Positions 1 through 10,905 of a DNA stretch of 64,000 nucleotides are shown here, one piece after another. Position 1 is the stretch's first letter, and each line of letters begins with the position of its first letter. Location: NCBI GenBank assembly GCA_021234155.1, contig JAJEKV010000273.1, forward strand, positions 1 through 64,000. The letters run 5' to 3'. This DNA is from Isoetes taiwanensis (lineage: Eukaryota; Streptophyta; Lycopodiopsida; Isoetales; Isoetaceae). Position numbers and translations under genes: made by a program. The notes beneath the pieces are model-generated. The model saw only the letters and a program-made list of their open reading frames with translations. It was not told the DNA's origin and made no database searches.

Positions 1-789
1 CATCCTCTTCTTAAGTAATTACAGTTTTAAGCAAGTTGATAGTCCTCACAGGCGTGAAGCGATTGTGAGATTTTCAATTTGGAAATCACTAGCACAATAT
101 AGTCGCGTCATTAGGATCAACTCATCCTACAACCCACCTTCTTGGACTTTCTTCCTTTTCCTTGGCTTCTCATTTCTAACTCATATCTACCTTCAAAAGC
201 ATTTTTTGAGTGTTTGCAAGCCAATGAATCTTGAGTTTAGTGACTAAGCCTTCCTCCTTGGCCGGTGTCAAGCACTTTTGCCTATCGAAGGTGACCTTTG
301 TCATCCTCCCTAGGTTGGAAGAGCAATTAGCATACCCTTGCAGAATTGAATGCATGATATTACCTTGAGGTTCATTCCTGCGTCTTGGTCGAAATTACAT
401 GCATTTCGATCCTCATCTTCTTCTAATGCGAGGGTGCTAATGTAGCATTGCTTGGACCTTTTAGTCTTGGGGTTGATGGAAGGTGTTAGGCCATGAAATG
501 GTTCTTGCAAGCTGTCTTAGAGCTATATTTTTCACAACAATTTTACGTTAGAAAGAAATTACTCCACCACATCGATCTTCTTCTAGAAAGTGCTTAAAAG
601 CAGGAAATTCCATTTTTCAATGGCTTTTAAGGATGACTCTGGGGTACTTTTCTTACCTTGGACTCCTTAGGATTTTTGAGAGGAAGTTGTTGTACGTTCT
701 ATGAAGGAAATTAATGCGGAATATATTTAAGGAAGCGTAATCCCTCTTGTGGACTCAGTCCTTAGTTGTGGTATACTTTTCCCTGTAAG

Positions 790-3019
790 AAACTCGGCCA
801 TCCTTCAAGTAGAACTTGATGTGATGTTGAAAGGTGAGATCATTCAACTTGTTCCTGACTTGTTCTCTATACGAGCGTTGAGAGAAAACAAACTCACGAA
901 ATCAGTGAGTCTCTTTAAGAAGATCGATCTTTGGAGTGGGAGTGTAAGAATCTTCAATAATTGAACTAATGTAGGAAGGGAGAAAGCCTTCTTCCTTCTA
1001 AAACGCCTGAGAAAATCTCTTGAACATCGGTCAATCGATCATGAGTGTGGCCTACAAGTAAAAAACCGAGCTTCACTTTTCTAAAGATCCCTAGCTCCAC
1101 TAACATAGCCACGATTATGCAAAAAGTGTTTGATTCTTGTTCTCCTTGTAGTATTGTCAAGTTGCGGGTAAAGCTTGGTGGTAATTGCTCTTGCTTTCAT
1201 ACGGGGACACAGTTAAGAATTGTAATTGTGAGGTTGGTCCACCATGCAGTTTGGATATATCAAAAATACTTTGCACTTTAGACTTCCTTTGAAGACCATA
1301 GCTCCTACAAAAGGTGGACCTTAACAAAACATTCCTCGGCACATCTTTAGGAATGTTCAAAAATGTGGTAGAGTAGTTTTTTGGTCCATTCCATCAATCA
1401 CAACGGACATATATATTGCGCCGGGACGTTCAAGGCTTTTTACGTGTTTGGCAAGCTTTCTTCTCTCTGCTTTGCTTGTTGTTCGCGATGTCACGGCAAG
1501 GTTACGTTGCACAATATCGTAGAAGAAATAAGGTCAAAGCATTTTTTTTTAAAACAAGTGAGAGTTTGAAGAACATGAGCTTACTTCTTTCGACTTACGT
1601 CTTTGCGGTTTCTCTTTGACTTTTTAATTACGCACACCTTGAGCAAGCGGACATTACGTGTCTCCTCGAATTTTCACTAAACCCGAATTCACTTTTCCAC
1701 AATCGGTGAAGTGTGAGTAAGAGATGTCTTTGAAGTTGAGTGCAAGTCTCTTTGTACTCATTAAAAACATCTTTTTGGTGATGTTATCGGTTAAATGATA
1801 CATGTTCTTTGTTAGGCTGACTTCTCACATGTTTCTCTAAAATATTTCTCCATCCATGACCACGGCGGCAAGGGCATGCATGGTTACAACTCTTCTTGGT
1901 CCACAATGATCATCAATTCTTTGGATTTTTGTCGATCTTTTGTGTATTCTAGACATTACGGTAGTCCTAAGCGGTGGACAACCATAAAGCATTTCGGCAA
2001 ACTTCTTGGCCGGTTAATGTAGTGCAAGAAGGTGTTGTGATGCGGCCTTACATGATAGGCCAAGTAGGCATTACGGTCAGCCAATGTCATTGAGCGTAGT
2101 TGTCTCTAATTGCTCGTAATTTAGACATGTTAAATTTGTTGATGCAACCCAATGGCAGCATTTACTTCTTAAAAGTCTTCTCATTTTATGCTCGTCCATA
2201 AGGTTTCTTCTTCTTCTGAGGAGGAGCATGCTCTCACACCATAATCCACCTTAAATTTTTGGTGGGTGGCTAGAAGAACATGTAATCTCGTTGCACGCCG
2301 TTGGTGTCTTCATCTTCGAAGAGAGTTCTACTCTGGGGGTGACCTCCTCGCCCTTAGTGGTGTGCTTGTAGAGGAGAACAAACCCGTGAAAGCTGTACGC
2401 AGGAAAAGGCGGAGGTGCGGTGTTGAATGAAGGAGATGGGCGGCCATATGATGTGCCGGCGAAAGTTGTTGTAAGCGTCTTCACAGGGGAGTTCGATCGA
2501 ACATCTCTCTTATAGCGGTGAAATTACGCAAACCCATGTGTCACCACGTTTGTGTGAAGAGGAGTAGATCTTTGCGAAGTGCGTCTTCATTTGTAGTGAA
2601 ATCGTGGTGGGAGAAAGCGATGGAGAATCTCGCATGATCTTGAGCGTCGAGCTGTATTCTGGCATGTGTAAGTGAAGATGGAGAAACAACAAGCGGCGGG
2701 TAGTAGTGCGATTTAGAAAAATTTCTTTGAGGTCGAGCCATTGTAGTGTCGGGGATGGAACAAATGGTGGTGGAAGATTGCTACGTGCAGCGGTGAGGGT
2801 TGGAAAGGTGGTGGCAGCCGGTTTCCTATTGGACTTGGAGAGGGTTGGAAAGGTGGTGGCGAGTCTACTAGTTCTTGGACTCGAGGAGTTTCTTCTAGAA
2901 GTAACAAAGACCTTGTCGGTAGGTGTTGAAGAAGCATCTCCGTCTTGTGTTCCATCAGTAGAGGTACTTGGGCAAACAAATGGTGGTGGAAGTTTGTTCC
3001 TGGCGGTTAACCATTTCAA
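790..3019 (-). pseudogene. DUF7869-like, possibly transposase-like protein, decayed (element A)
   Basis: The best-preserved block (966-1160) reads VAMLVELGIFRKVKLGF followed by LLVGHTHD at about 1039-1062. Just upstream, in other frames, QLDNT and KENKN appear (about 1127-1172), so at least two frameshifts separate them. The order DN..ENKN..GHTHD resembles the uncharacterised DUF7869-type proteins, whose acidic residues suggest an RNase H-like transposase or nuclease fold; both family name and fold are recalled from pattern, not searched. The equivalent block of element B reads ENKNRALFAYRAMLVEKQ and VGHTHDQID. The 5' part (2510-3019) is low-complexity, rich in Pro, Ser and Thr. The gene starts close to palindrome array A1 and diverges from the rightward gene. 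No intact frame remains. Confidence 0.5.
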
Positions 3020-3419
3020 ACAACTTGCAAAAAATTGTGGGCTTGTTACTAACTCACAAGTCGATTGGACTAATGCTATTGAGAATACAAATGCTATTAC
3101 GGAATAATAGTATTACGTGTTAAACATTTCTTGTGTGTGTGCAAGAATGCTATTCGAATACACTTATCGAGTGTTTGGACAAGGCGTATTCGCATCACAT
3201 AGAAAAACACAAGCTGACGGTTGCCTACCTTTAAAAGGAAAATTCGGGCCCTCGATTCGTATTCGGCTTTCGAGAGATTTAGTCGCCAGCCCAAAGCCTG
3301 GAGATTAATATATATTTCTTTGTATTCGATTCACATAAGCGAAAACAATGGGCGGTAAGCATGTAAAAATTACATGAAATGCGTCTTTCTTTGGTTTTTT
3401 CGATTTGCTTACGTAGGCC

Positions 3420-3732
3420 AAAGTGTATTCGAATACACTTTGCCCATCGGCGAAAAAGCAAAGTGTGATACGGAATACACTTTGCTCCTTGGCGAAGTGC
3501 AAAGTGTATTCGGAATACACTTTTGCTTCGAGTGAAAAGTAAAAGTGTATTAGGAATACATTTTACTCGCTGAAGGGCAAAAGTGTATTCGGAATACACT
3601 TTGCTGCCACTTTCTCCCGATAGGCAAAGTGTATTAGGAATACACTTTGCACCGCCGATGAGCAAAGTGTATTCGAATACACTTTGCTCTTTCGTTGATG
3701 GGCAAAGTGTATACGGAATACATTTTGCTTGT
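3420..3732. repeat. Palindrome array A1 (core GTGTATTCGAATACAC)
   Basis: Eight regularly spaced palindromes begin near 3420, 3460, 3501, 3539, 3579, 3625, 3662 and 3703, a period of 37-46 bases. Each is a symmetric arm pair around TTCGAA or TTCGGAA, separated by 12-18 bases of mostly unrelated spacer. The copy at 3420-3441 is a perfect 22-base palindrome and the copy at 3661-3688 a perfect 28-base palindrome. Outer arms read GCAAA and TTTGC. A further partial copy lies at 3151-3163. The array sits between the leftward and rightward genes of element A, where a shared promoter would be expected. The spacing suggests protein-binding iterons; hairpin-driven amplification is an alternative. Confidence 0.9.
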
Positions 3733-5718
3733 AGTTTGAAGCGGCTTGCTTTTTTACTAAAATCACACACTTTTTAGCTGCAGCGGACAACATTTTATGT
3801 TAAAATTACTCTGTTAAGTCTAATTTAGGTACCTGAAATTGACTTAGCCCGACAACATTTTAGCTTGTTTTCTTGTCTTTTCGGCCTTTAGGGCATAAGA
3901 TTAGCAAATGTTATTACGGAATACAAATTTCTTTTGCATTTACGTCTTAACATGGTTGTTTTAAGCGTTTGATTGGCGGGGAAGAAAGGAAGCAAGAGGG
4001 CATCAAAGAAATCTCATAAACCTAAGCGTCCACACCCACAAAAGCACCACCGTGACGACGGACGAACCTGCTATTCTGAAAACTTTCAAAGCGCGGTGGG
4101 TTCGTAACATTAAGGCGGATGGAAAATCTCTGACCTGCCCGGCGTTTTTATGCGTCGTAAAAGTCTTTGGTAACAAAAATGCAGCCGACTCCATGTTTGT
4201 TAACCTTGGGACAATAAAAGATGTCTCAGGGTTCTTGGGACAAGGAGGTCAAGCAGGAGAGCTATCCTTCAAGACCTCCCAAGGCTTCATTGTTGTGGAC
4301 CTTGCATTCTTTAAAATTGTCGATTGTGCAACCGGCGGCCTTTGTACAAATTTTTCACACTACCGGCTAAAAGCGAAGCTGTGTTCATTAATTAAGCGAG
4401 GTTTTTCCGGCCTGGCGAGGACTTTCTGTCGGTGAGTCAGAGCAATCGGATGGAGAAAGATCACAATCACCACCTTCTCCCTAGTTACGCTAGTTCTTGG
4501 GGAGGTCATCGGATAAAGGTTTTGAGGAAGAAGAGGAGGAGGAAGAACCCCTGGCGGCCAAAAGAAACTTAGCACGCCAAAGAGACCATAGCTGCTAAAG
4601 AACCAAAGAAGCGGGAAAACACAGCTGACTTGAAATCATAGAAGTCCCGAGGAACCTAAGAAGAAGAAGGGAAAGGGTAAAGCACCGGTGTTGCTATTAA
4701 AAGAAAAAAAAGTTGATAAAACATCTGAAAAAAAAATGGAAGAGATTAACTGCACAAGTTTGTGCAAGGTGTCATTATTACCCGATCACTTCAATGAAGC
4801 TTCCTCAAAAAATGAAATTTGGTGAAAGGCCACTTCAGGGTTCGCAAAATTTATGCCGATCACTTGAGGAACACGAAAAGGCGAGAATAAGGAGCAATCA
4901 AATGCTCATGTGGCCCCAATAGTTGTCCTTGTTGGCCGGGGACGGTGCACAACCCGAGGGTATGGCCGGAGAAAATCTTTGACACCTACACTCACTACGT
5001 CTTGGGAGGGAATCATAGCTTCAAGGCAAGAAGGCAACTTTACAAAGAAAAGAAAGAGCAGAGGTACCTCTCCAGATCCTCTGCTTGGCTCTCTTGTGGT
5101 CTTACGGATGAAGAAGCAAAAATCGTTGCCAACACCCACAATCGCGACAGCGGTACAAACTAAAGATGAGCTTTGTCGACAAGATCCGGTTTATGCAGCG
5201 GGGAGTCACGTAATTTTCAAGGAAAAATGCGGTGAGGACTGAAAAGCCAGCGTTTTCCTTGGAGCTTAAGGGCGTGTGCCATTGAATCTTTGCTGAAATA
5301 TGGCGAGGCCAACAAAAAGCGATCTCTTATTCCCCGACAAGCTGGTTTCAGTTAGCTTTTAGAGATGGCAAAGGTAAGCACAAAATGTATTCGAATAGCA
5401 AACCAACTATTTGGCGTGAAATCTGCTTGAGCAGTTGGGAACTCGAGGACGGATATTCACAATGTTGGCGAGGGAGTTAAAGAGCAAGGGCAAGGAGGCA
5501 ACCCAAGAAAAAACCTGGGGCGTGCCCAAAAAAATGACCATTACCGATGCGGAGGAAATCACGGGGGCTTCTCGGACCGAGAGATTTTGGAAAGGCTTCT
5601 CCAAAAGTTGTTGACAAGGAGTTTAGCCTAGAAAGAAATGTCAAAGGAATTGCACAAGTAAGATCTACGCCACAAACTTTACTCTTTAGGCGTTAGAGTC
5701 CCAAAAACATCGTGGTAG

Positions 5719-6000
5719 ATAGTGTATTCGGAATACACATACCTTTCTTCACTTGGGCCTTTGTGTATTAGGAATACACAATGCTGTTACTAGAGACAAG
5801 CAATGTGTTTTAGGAATACACATTGAACATATAAAAGGAAGCCATGTGTGATACGGAATACACATGTCCTCTTCTAAAAAAGTATTGTGTATTCGAATAC
5901 ACATTGCTTTCTTCGGAGAAGCAATGTGTATTCGGAATACACAATGCATTTTGTTTCGAGGTAACATCACCGGTTAACCGGTTTGTATTCGAATACATTT
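5719..6000. repeat. Palindrome array A2 (core GTGTATTCGAATACAC, arms CAAT/ATTG)
   Basis: Seven copies start near 5719, 5761, 5800, 5842, 5883, 5920 and 5983, again about 40 bases apart. The copy at 5887-5902 is the perfect 16-base core. Outer arms read CAAT and ATTG rather than the AAAG and CTTT of array A1, so both arms changed together. A separate perfect palindrome, ACCGGTTAACCGGT, lies at 5969-5982. The array is in the presumed intron after the ParB-like exon. Element B has its own array (27879-28064) in the matching position. Confidence 0.9.
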
Positions 6001-6763
6001 AGCTTGACTTTTATTTGTTTTCTTCTTCTTTGCCTTGTTTCTTACTTTTTACTCATTGTTTCCTTAGCGTCTTACTGAAAAAAGCGTCATAACATGTCAA
6101 ACATGTTTGATGGAGCGACTAAGCGATAGAGACATGGGAAAGGTGCAAGGAACTCTACCCTGTAGCCACCCGACGGCCGAATTGTGCAATATGCACCAAA
6201 TTTTGAAATTTGGGTAAGTACTCTCAACATTACTCGCCTTTGCACACACGATCTCCTTCGGTTGTTGTCATGTTTTTCTCGAGCAAAGAAAAAAAACAAA
6301 GACCTTCAGGGGCTTCATGCATTTGGTTAGAAACGCCGCGGGGAAGAGGTCGTTAATTAGGCTGAAAGAAGAAGCTGTTGAGTTAGAACCATCCGATTCT
6401 GAGAGATTGGCATGTTTGATCAAAACAATTTATATTCAATCATTCATGGTGATTACACGAACCTAGTCGGAACGGTTAAGCCACGAGGACTTCACTTTGG
6501 TTATTCTTTGATCTTCCCTACGGGTTTAAGCTTAAAGGCAATGAGATATGGCGACCAGCCCTTCAAATTTTGAGTTTAATGCTTTTATTGATGGAATCAA
6601 GCGGATCTAGCGGCTAAACATTGGCGTTTAGTTACTTTCCATTCGAGCATGCGATCACGGCTTGGTAGAATCGGCTTTCAAAACCACTTTGGTTCTCGAT
6701 TCGGCGGGATATGAAAACCTTATGCGGTAAGTCTTATTCGAATCTGATTACTTTTCTCTTTGA

Positions 6764-6790
6764 TTCGTAGTGTATTCCGGAATAGTATTT
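6764..6790. repeat. Single degenerate palindrome in the intron before the last methyltransferase exon
   Basis: TAGTGTATTCCGGAATAGTA at 6768-6787 is an imperfect copy of the element A palindrome, and TTATTCGAAT occurs at 6734-6743. It lies in the intron that in element B carries array B3 (29121-29284). Confidence 0.6.
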
Positions 6791-7804
6791 CTATACGGTT
6801 TTGAAGTGTGTTCTTGTTTTTGCTAAGTAAACATCACTTTAAATGTTTTACTAGGTACAAAGCGAACATCAACTACCATGGTGGAGGACCAAGGTTGCTT
6901 AGCAAGGTAAGTACCTTCATGTAGCTTATTGGAGTTTTGATGGGAAGAGGACCATGGAACACTTCAACTTGCCGCTGTCAAAACTTCTCAAGCGTCCTTG
7001 AGTTTCAGCGATTATTCACGAAATTGCGGGACCCAAGCGCACAAAGCGAGGATTGTGAATCACTACCGAAACCACAAAAAGCTCATCAACCATCTCACGG
7101 ACATGTTTCGGCGTCCGAGGGTGCTGATGCTTTCTCGGTTGCACGGTACTACTATCGCATGTGCACTTAAGAAGGGCCGCAAGCTGTGTGGCCGTGGATA
7201 TTGATAAGGATCTTTGTTAATTTTGTGAAGATGAGGCTGTTTGCGCCTTACCTACTTTACGGATGAACATCAAAGGCTAGGGGCCAAGTCTTCATCATCG
7301 ATTATGCTAAACTAACATCCTCGAGAGATCTGACCTCCATTCTCGACTCACTGGGCGATGAGGCAACCTGCTGCGAGCTTAAAAAGTAGCTTTAGCTACC
7401 ATTCGAGGAAGGACAAGGAGGATACAAAACTCAAGTCTCCAGCAAAGGGCGAGATAGAACGAAGAAGGGCGAGATGGCGAAGAGCGAGCAAAAGAATGAG
7501 GAGGACTATGATGTAGATCTTTGACTCTTTGCATATTAAAATTATCATTATTTATTACAATGAATCTTCAATATTGATGTACAACAATTTATTAAAACAT
7601 AGTACTTTTTTTCCTTTCTATTACGGTGCTTGTTTTTTTGTAATGCTTTCGATCTCTTCAAGTCTATGCCTAAATTTAAGCTATTTTTATGATTTACGTT
7701 TCATAAGTACAAAGTTTTAGATCTAATAATGGGCCAAAATGGCATGAAAAAAAATGCAAACCTCTAGAAATTCTTAACAACTATCAAAAAAAGGCTTATT
7801 TTAG

Positions 7805-9605
7805 AAACTTGGTGTTTTTTAAAGGGAATCTTTTGAAGCGGGGTGATGCAACACTCCCGTTTAATTCTAATCATGTTTTTACGCTTTGGTTTTGGTGCAC
7901 AATTCACGGTGATGTCACGAGGCTTCATTATTCTTTCGCTCTTCTATTCTCTTCCAAGGGAACCCTCGGCATTCTTCGGTGGGTCGTGGCATCCGTCGAG
8001 GGCTGCCCTTTAGCTCCATTGTTGTTATTTCTGATTTGTGGTGAGGTCCTTGCACATGTCTTCTCTCTTGCCGGGGGAGGGAATCTTGCATGGACTTCCT
8101 ATGAGCGATTAAGGTCACGGGAGATCAGCAATCAATATGCGGATGACACTTTCCTTTCGAGAGGCGAGATGAGCAAAATTTGCGAGAATGCCATTTCCTT
8201 GTTGGATTCCTTTTCCCTTGCATCGGTATTTTTGTGGGTTGGCGAAGTGTAATGCGGCACTATGGGCATTGGACTCTCGGTTCCACCATGTAGCTACCTT
8301 TCCATGGAAGATCCTTCCCCATGGTAAAGCAACCAAACTTCTTGGTATCCCACAGGTGTTCATATCTCATCAAAGATGCGTGGGAGGCGAGTGATTAAGG
8401 GCTTGAAAAGCACCTTTTTGGTGGTCCGAAGAAAAGCTTTCCATGGCGGGGCCAATTGTTGTGGCTAAGTCGGTTTTAGCGGCACCCATGTGTATATGGC
8501 TTCATTCATGTTGGCTCCACGGTGATCAAAGATACTTCTTGTCGAGGGGTTGTCGGGAACTTCATCGGGGAGGAGCAGGAAGGAGATGGTCTTTGTCAAA
8601 GTCGAGTTGGAAAAAGTGCATGTTGCCAAAGCATTTTGGCGGCCTTGGAATGATCAATTTTCTTTTGCACTGACAAGGTGATGATTTCTAAGTTCATTTG
8701 GAGAATTTTGAATCATGTGGATGAGTCCCCGGTTCCACTTGTTTATCGAGTCTTTGCAAATGTGCATTTCTTTTGGGTCTCATAGGCCACTTTTCCCACA
8801 GGCTCTGTTCTATCCACTAACAGGCGTGCCCTAATGCATCCCCATTTCTTAGAGGATTGCTAGTTGCATGGGAGGCTATACAATCTACATTTCATTTTCA
8901 CCATCTTGCACACTAGCATGGCCGCATTGTTGGTGGATTCCATTGGATGGTGGTCCTCTGGTTGCTTGATCCACCCATTGGCCTTGTCGATGGAGAAGCG
9001 GCGGTGTGCATATGATATCGATTGATATAATAATCAAAAGCGATTCTTGACATGGGAGGAGTTTAGAGCTAAGTTCCTCCTTTTAAGGTGGGATCGAGCT
9101 ATTTGGCAGAAGGTGTCTTCAATTCTTCCCCCAGTAGCACAAGTGGATGACCCCCAGCCGTGGGTAGTTCATGAGCATGTCAAAGCAGATAAGTTGGTGA
9201 ATTCCATGTATAAGGTCTTGCTTGATGCTGACGTCTTGCCTCCTTCGTCCAAGTGGCCTTTGGTCATTCCCAGGGATCGGCAGAAAGCAGTATGGAAGTG
9301 GGTATGGGATAAACTACTCCATCCCAAAGTATCTGTTTTATGGTGGCAAGTCACTCATCGTTATTCTGGCGTTAATATTACGGTGCCTGAAAGACTTTAT
9401 CCCTTATGTGCACAGAGGGACGAGACAATTGAGCATTGCTTCTTCCTATGTAGACATGATCCAAGTTCTATGTGCCATGGTGTTCCTCTTGGAAACAGTT
9501 TCTGTAAGATTTCGATTATAAATTACAATTATGAGGATGAAGCTCTTCCACGAAGACATCTCGGTGGCAATACAGTTGGTGAAAGCGTGGGCACATTTTA
9601 GCATG
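7805..9605 (+). mobile_element. L1-type LINE remnant (reverse transcriptase and zf-RVT end)
   Basis: Broken frames read as the C-terminal half of a plant L1-type ORF2. The reverse transcriptase block EGCPLAPLLLFLICGEVL lies near 7995-8050. The catalytic QYADD box is at 8133-8147. The thumb-region motif KLLGIP is near 8336, and a block with LPKHFGGLGMINF follows near 8620-8660. The zf-RVT-like end (9281-9460) has VWKWVWDKLLHPKVSVLWWQ then the ERLYPLC..DETIEHCFFLC cysteine/histidine pattern. Frames change near 8250, 8440 and 9040, and the N-terminal endonuclease half is missing, so this is a 5'-truncated dead copy. No poly(A) tail or target duplication was found. Confidence 0.85.
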
Positions 9606-9706
9606 GCCAAAAGAACGTCTGAAAAAGGTATGTATATGTATAATTCTAATGATTACTGAAATATAATATGTATATATCATAACATTTGCATGATGGTGTG
9701 AATATT

Positions 9707-9819
9707 GAATTCTTTAATGCTCTTTAGCCAGTCTTATCAACCCCAGAAAACCACACATTAATCAAAATGTGTAGTTTCTTGGGGTTGGTCAGACTGGCTA
9801 GATGGCATTAAAGGATTTC
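9707..9819. repeat. Long imperfect hairpin (about 53-base arms), miRNA-precursor-like or MITE
   Basis: The left arm from 9707 pairs with the right arm ending at 9819 around a loop of about six bases (AATCAA). Paired blocks include TAATG..TAGCCAGTC with GACTGGCTA..CATTA, CAACCCC with GGGGTTG, and CACATT with AATGTG. Mismatches are scattered as in plant miRNA precursors. No known miRNA was recognised. A small foldback transposon is equally possible. Confidence 0.6.
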
Positions 9820-10792
9820 AATGTTTCCGACATTGCGTATAAAAGAAAACATAATAAAAGTCTTGTGAGATAAAAGCAGTGTTGGGGAAAGTTTTTGACC
9901 TTAATAGGAAAAATTCCTACTACTTTTGTTGGCATTCGGAATTTACAAATTCTAATCGAAAGCTTCCTAAAATTATTTCTTCAATCGGAAATTTTCGAAT
10001 TTGATAAACTAAAATCAAGTTTTATATTGTGCCACTTCTGTGATATAACAAAGCATGCAATGCCCAGAAACAAGAAAAAAGGGTTGTACTTCTTGTTTAA
10101 GGCACAATAGATATAGACAAGATTCTGACCTTTGGCATGCAAGAGTTGCATATAACAGCAAACAACATCTATCTTATATTCTCAACTGTGCTCTTCCTTT
10201 CATGACATTATTTTCTTTCATCCAGTTTAGCTGTGTAGCTAACAAAAGGAACTGTAAAATAACAACTCTTCAAAAAGGTTTTTGAGTAAATCACAGAGAT
10301 CTATGATCTGAAAACTATCAGACCTGATGGTTCCGATGGAGATGCGCCGAAGGTCTGATGGAGAGCTGAAAACCAAGCTGTAACAGGGGCTATAGGCGGG
10401 GCTATAGAAGGGGCCGGAAACGCCCATGTATTGCAGCTATAGGGGCCTGCCAGAGTCTTTCATTCTACATTGGGTCTCCATTTTGCTCGTCAGACCACAA
10501 CTCCATGCCTTGCTTCGTAAAAGCCGAAAGCAAAAAAATCCTGTCGTAGAGAGCGGAAAGCAAAAAAATGCAAGCTGAAACTCCAAAGACAATCCAAAAT
10601 AGAGACAGACGGACGAGGAAGAAGGCTATGATTTGCATGTAGGAAATAGGATTTAATAGCCTCCTGTTGTGATTGCTTAAGAAATAAACATGCATATAAA
10701 TGCCGTCCCCTGCTCTGGAAAGCGGCAAGAATCCGAAATCACCCAAAAATTGGGCGGGATAGGTTCCGTTAAGTTTCCACGCCACACGGATA
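9820..10792. other. No gene seen
   Basis: AT-rich DNA with short unrelated open frames. No conserved protein motif or repeat was recognised. Confidence 0.6.
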
Positions 10793-10862
10793 ATTATTAA
10801 TGTTGGACGGTACAACTACCGTCTCCCATTATTAATGTTGGACGGTACAACTACCGTCTCCC
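10793..10862. repeat. Exact 35-base tandem duplication with internal hairpin
   Basis: Two adjacent identical 35-base units (10793-10827 and 10828-10862). Each contains GACGGTACAACTACCGTC, a 7-base stem with a CAAC loop. Confidence 0.9.
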
Positions 10863-10905
10863 AGGGAACTTCCCCAACGCAGGATAAAAGTCTGCGGTAC
10901 AAAAT

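Larger units (their letters stand above)
4003..7205 (+). pseudogene. ParB-like domain plus DNA amino-methyltransferase gene, decayed, multi-exon (element A)
   Basis: Successive exon-like blocks lie on the plus strand. The first (4052-4435) is uncharacterised, then an acidic Glu run occurs near 4530. The ParB-like block (about 4940-5240) has YVLGGNHSFKARRQL then LTDEEAKIVANTHNRD and, one frame on, LKMSFVDKIRFM. This resembles ParB box I (GGxH..A) and box II. Its exon appears to end at GTAAGC near 5370. A methyltransferase motif IV-like block with DLPYGFKLK lies near 6500-6540. The last exon (6941-7205) has KRTMEHFNL, LINHLTDMF, then GTTIACALKKGRKLC preceded by VL.DAF in another frame and followed by VDIDKD. 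Motif IV before motif I is the beta order of N6-adenine/N4-cytosine methyltransferases. Several stops and frameshifts break the gene. Confidence 0.6.
1..7520. mobile_element. Element A: large two-gene mobile-element-like unit (left end outside window)
   Basis: This block shares its plan with element B at 21.9-30.5 kb. A leftward gene has a VGHTHD block, a rightward gene has ParB-like and DNA methyltransferase blocks, and palindrome arrays lie between the genes and in an intron. Blocks that match between A and B include LKMSxxDKIRFM, HFTLxIxDxPYGF, MxHFNL and LINxLxDxF. The left end is cut by the window, and no terminal repeat or target duplication was found for the right end, so 7520 is only where recognisable coding stops and AT-rich DNA begins. 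Calling it mobile is an inference from two diverged copies in one window. A captured or endogenised foreign DNA segment is an alternative. Confidence 0.6.

Noticed and set aside
3420-3732. CRISPR-like look: repeats with palindromic character and variable spacers
   Set aside because: Repeats are full palindromes of variable length, spacers are only 12-18 bases, no cas genes are present, and the context is a plant nuclear genome.
3279-3793. Minus- and plus-strand frames across array A1
   Set aside because: Translations are repeated copies of the palindrome (SVFEYTL-like), not a protein.
5749-5998. Frames across array A2
   Set aside because: Same reason: translated palindromes.
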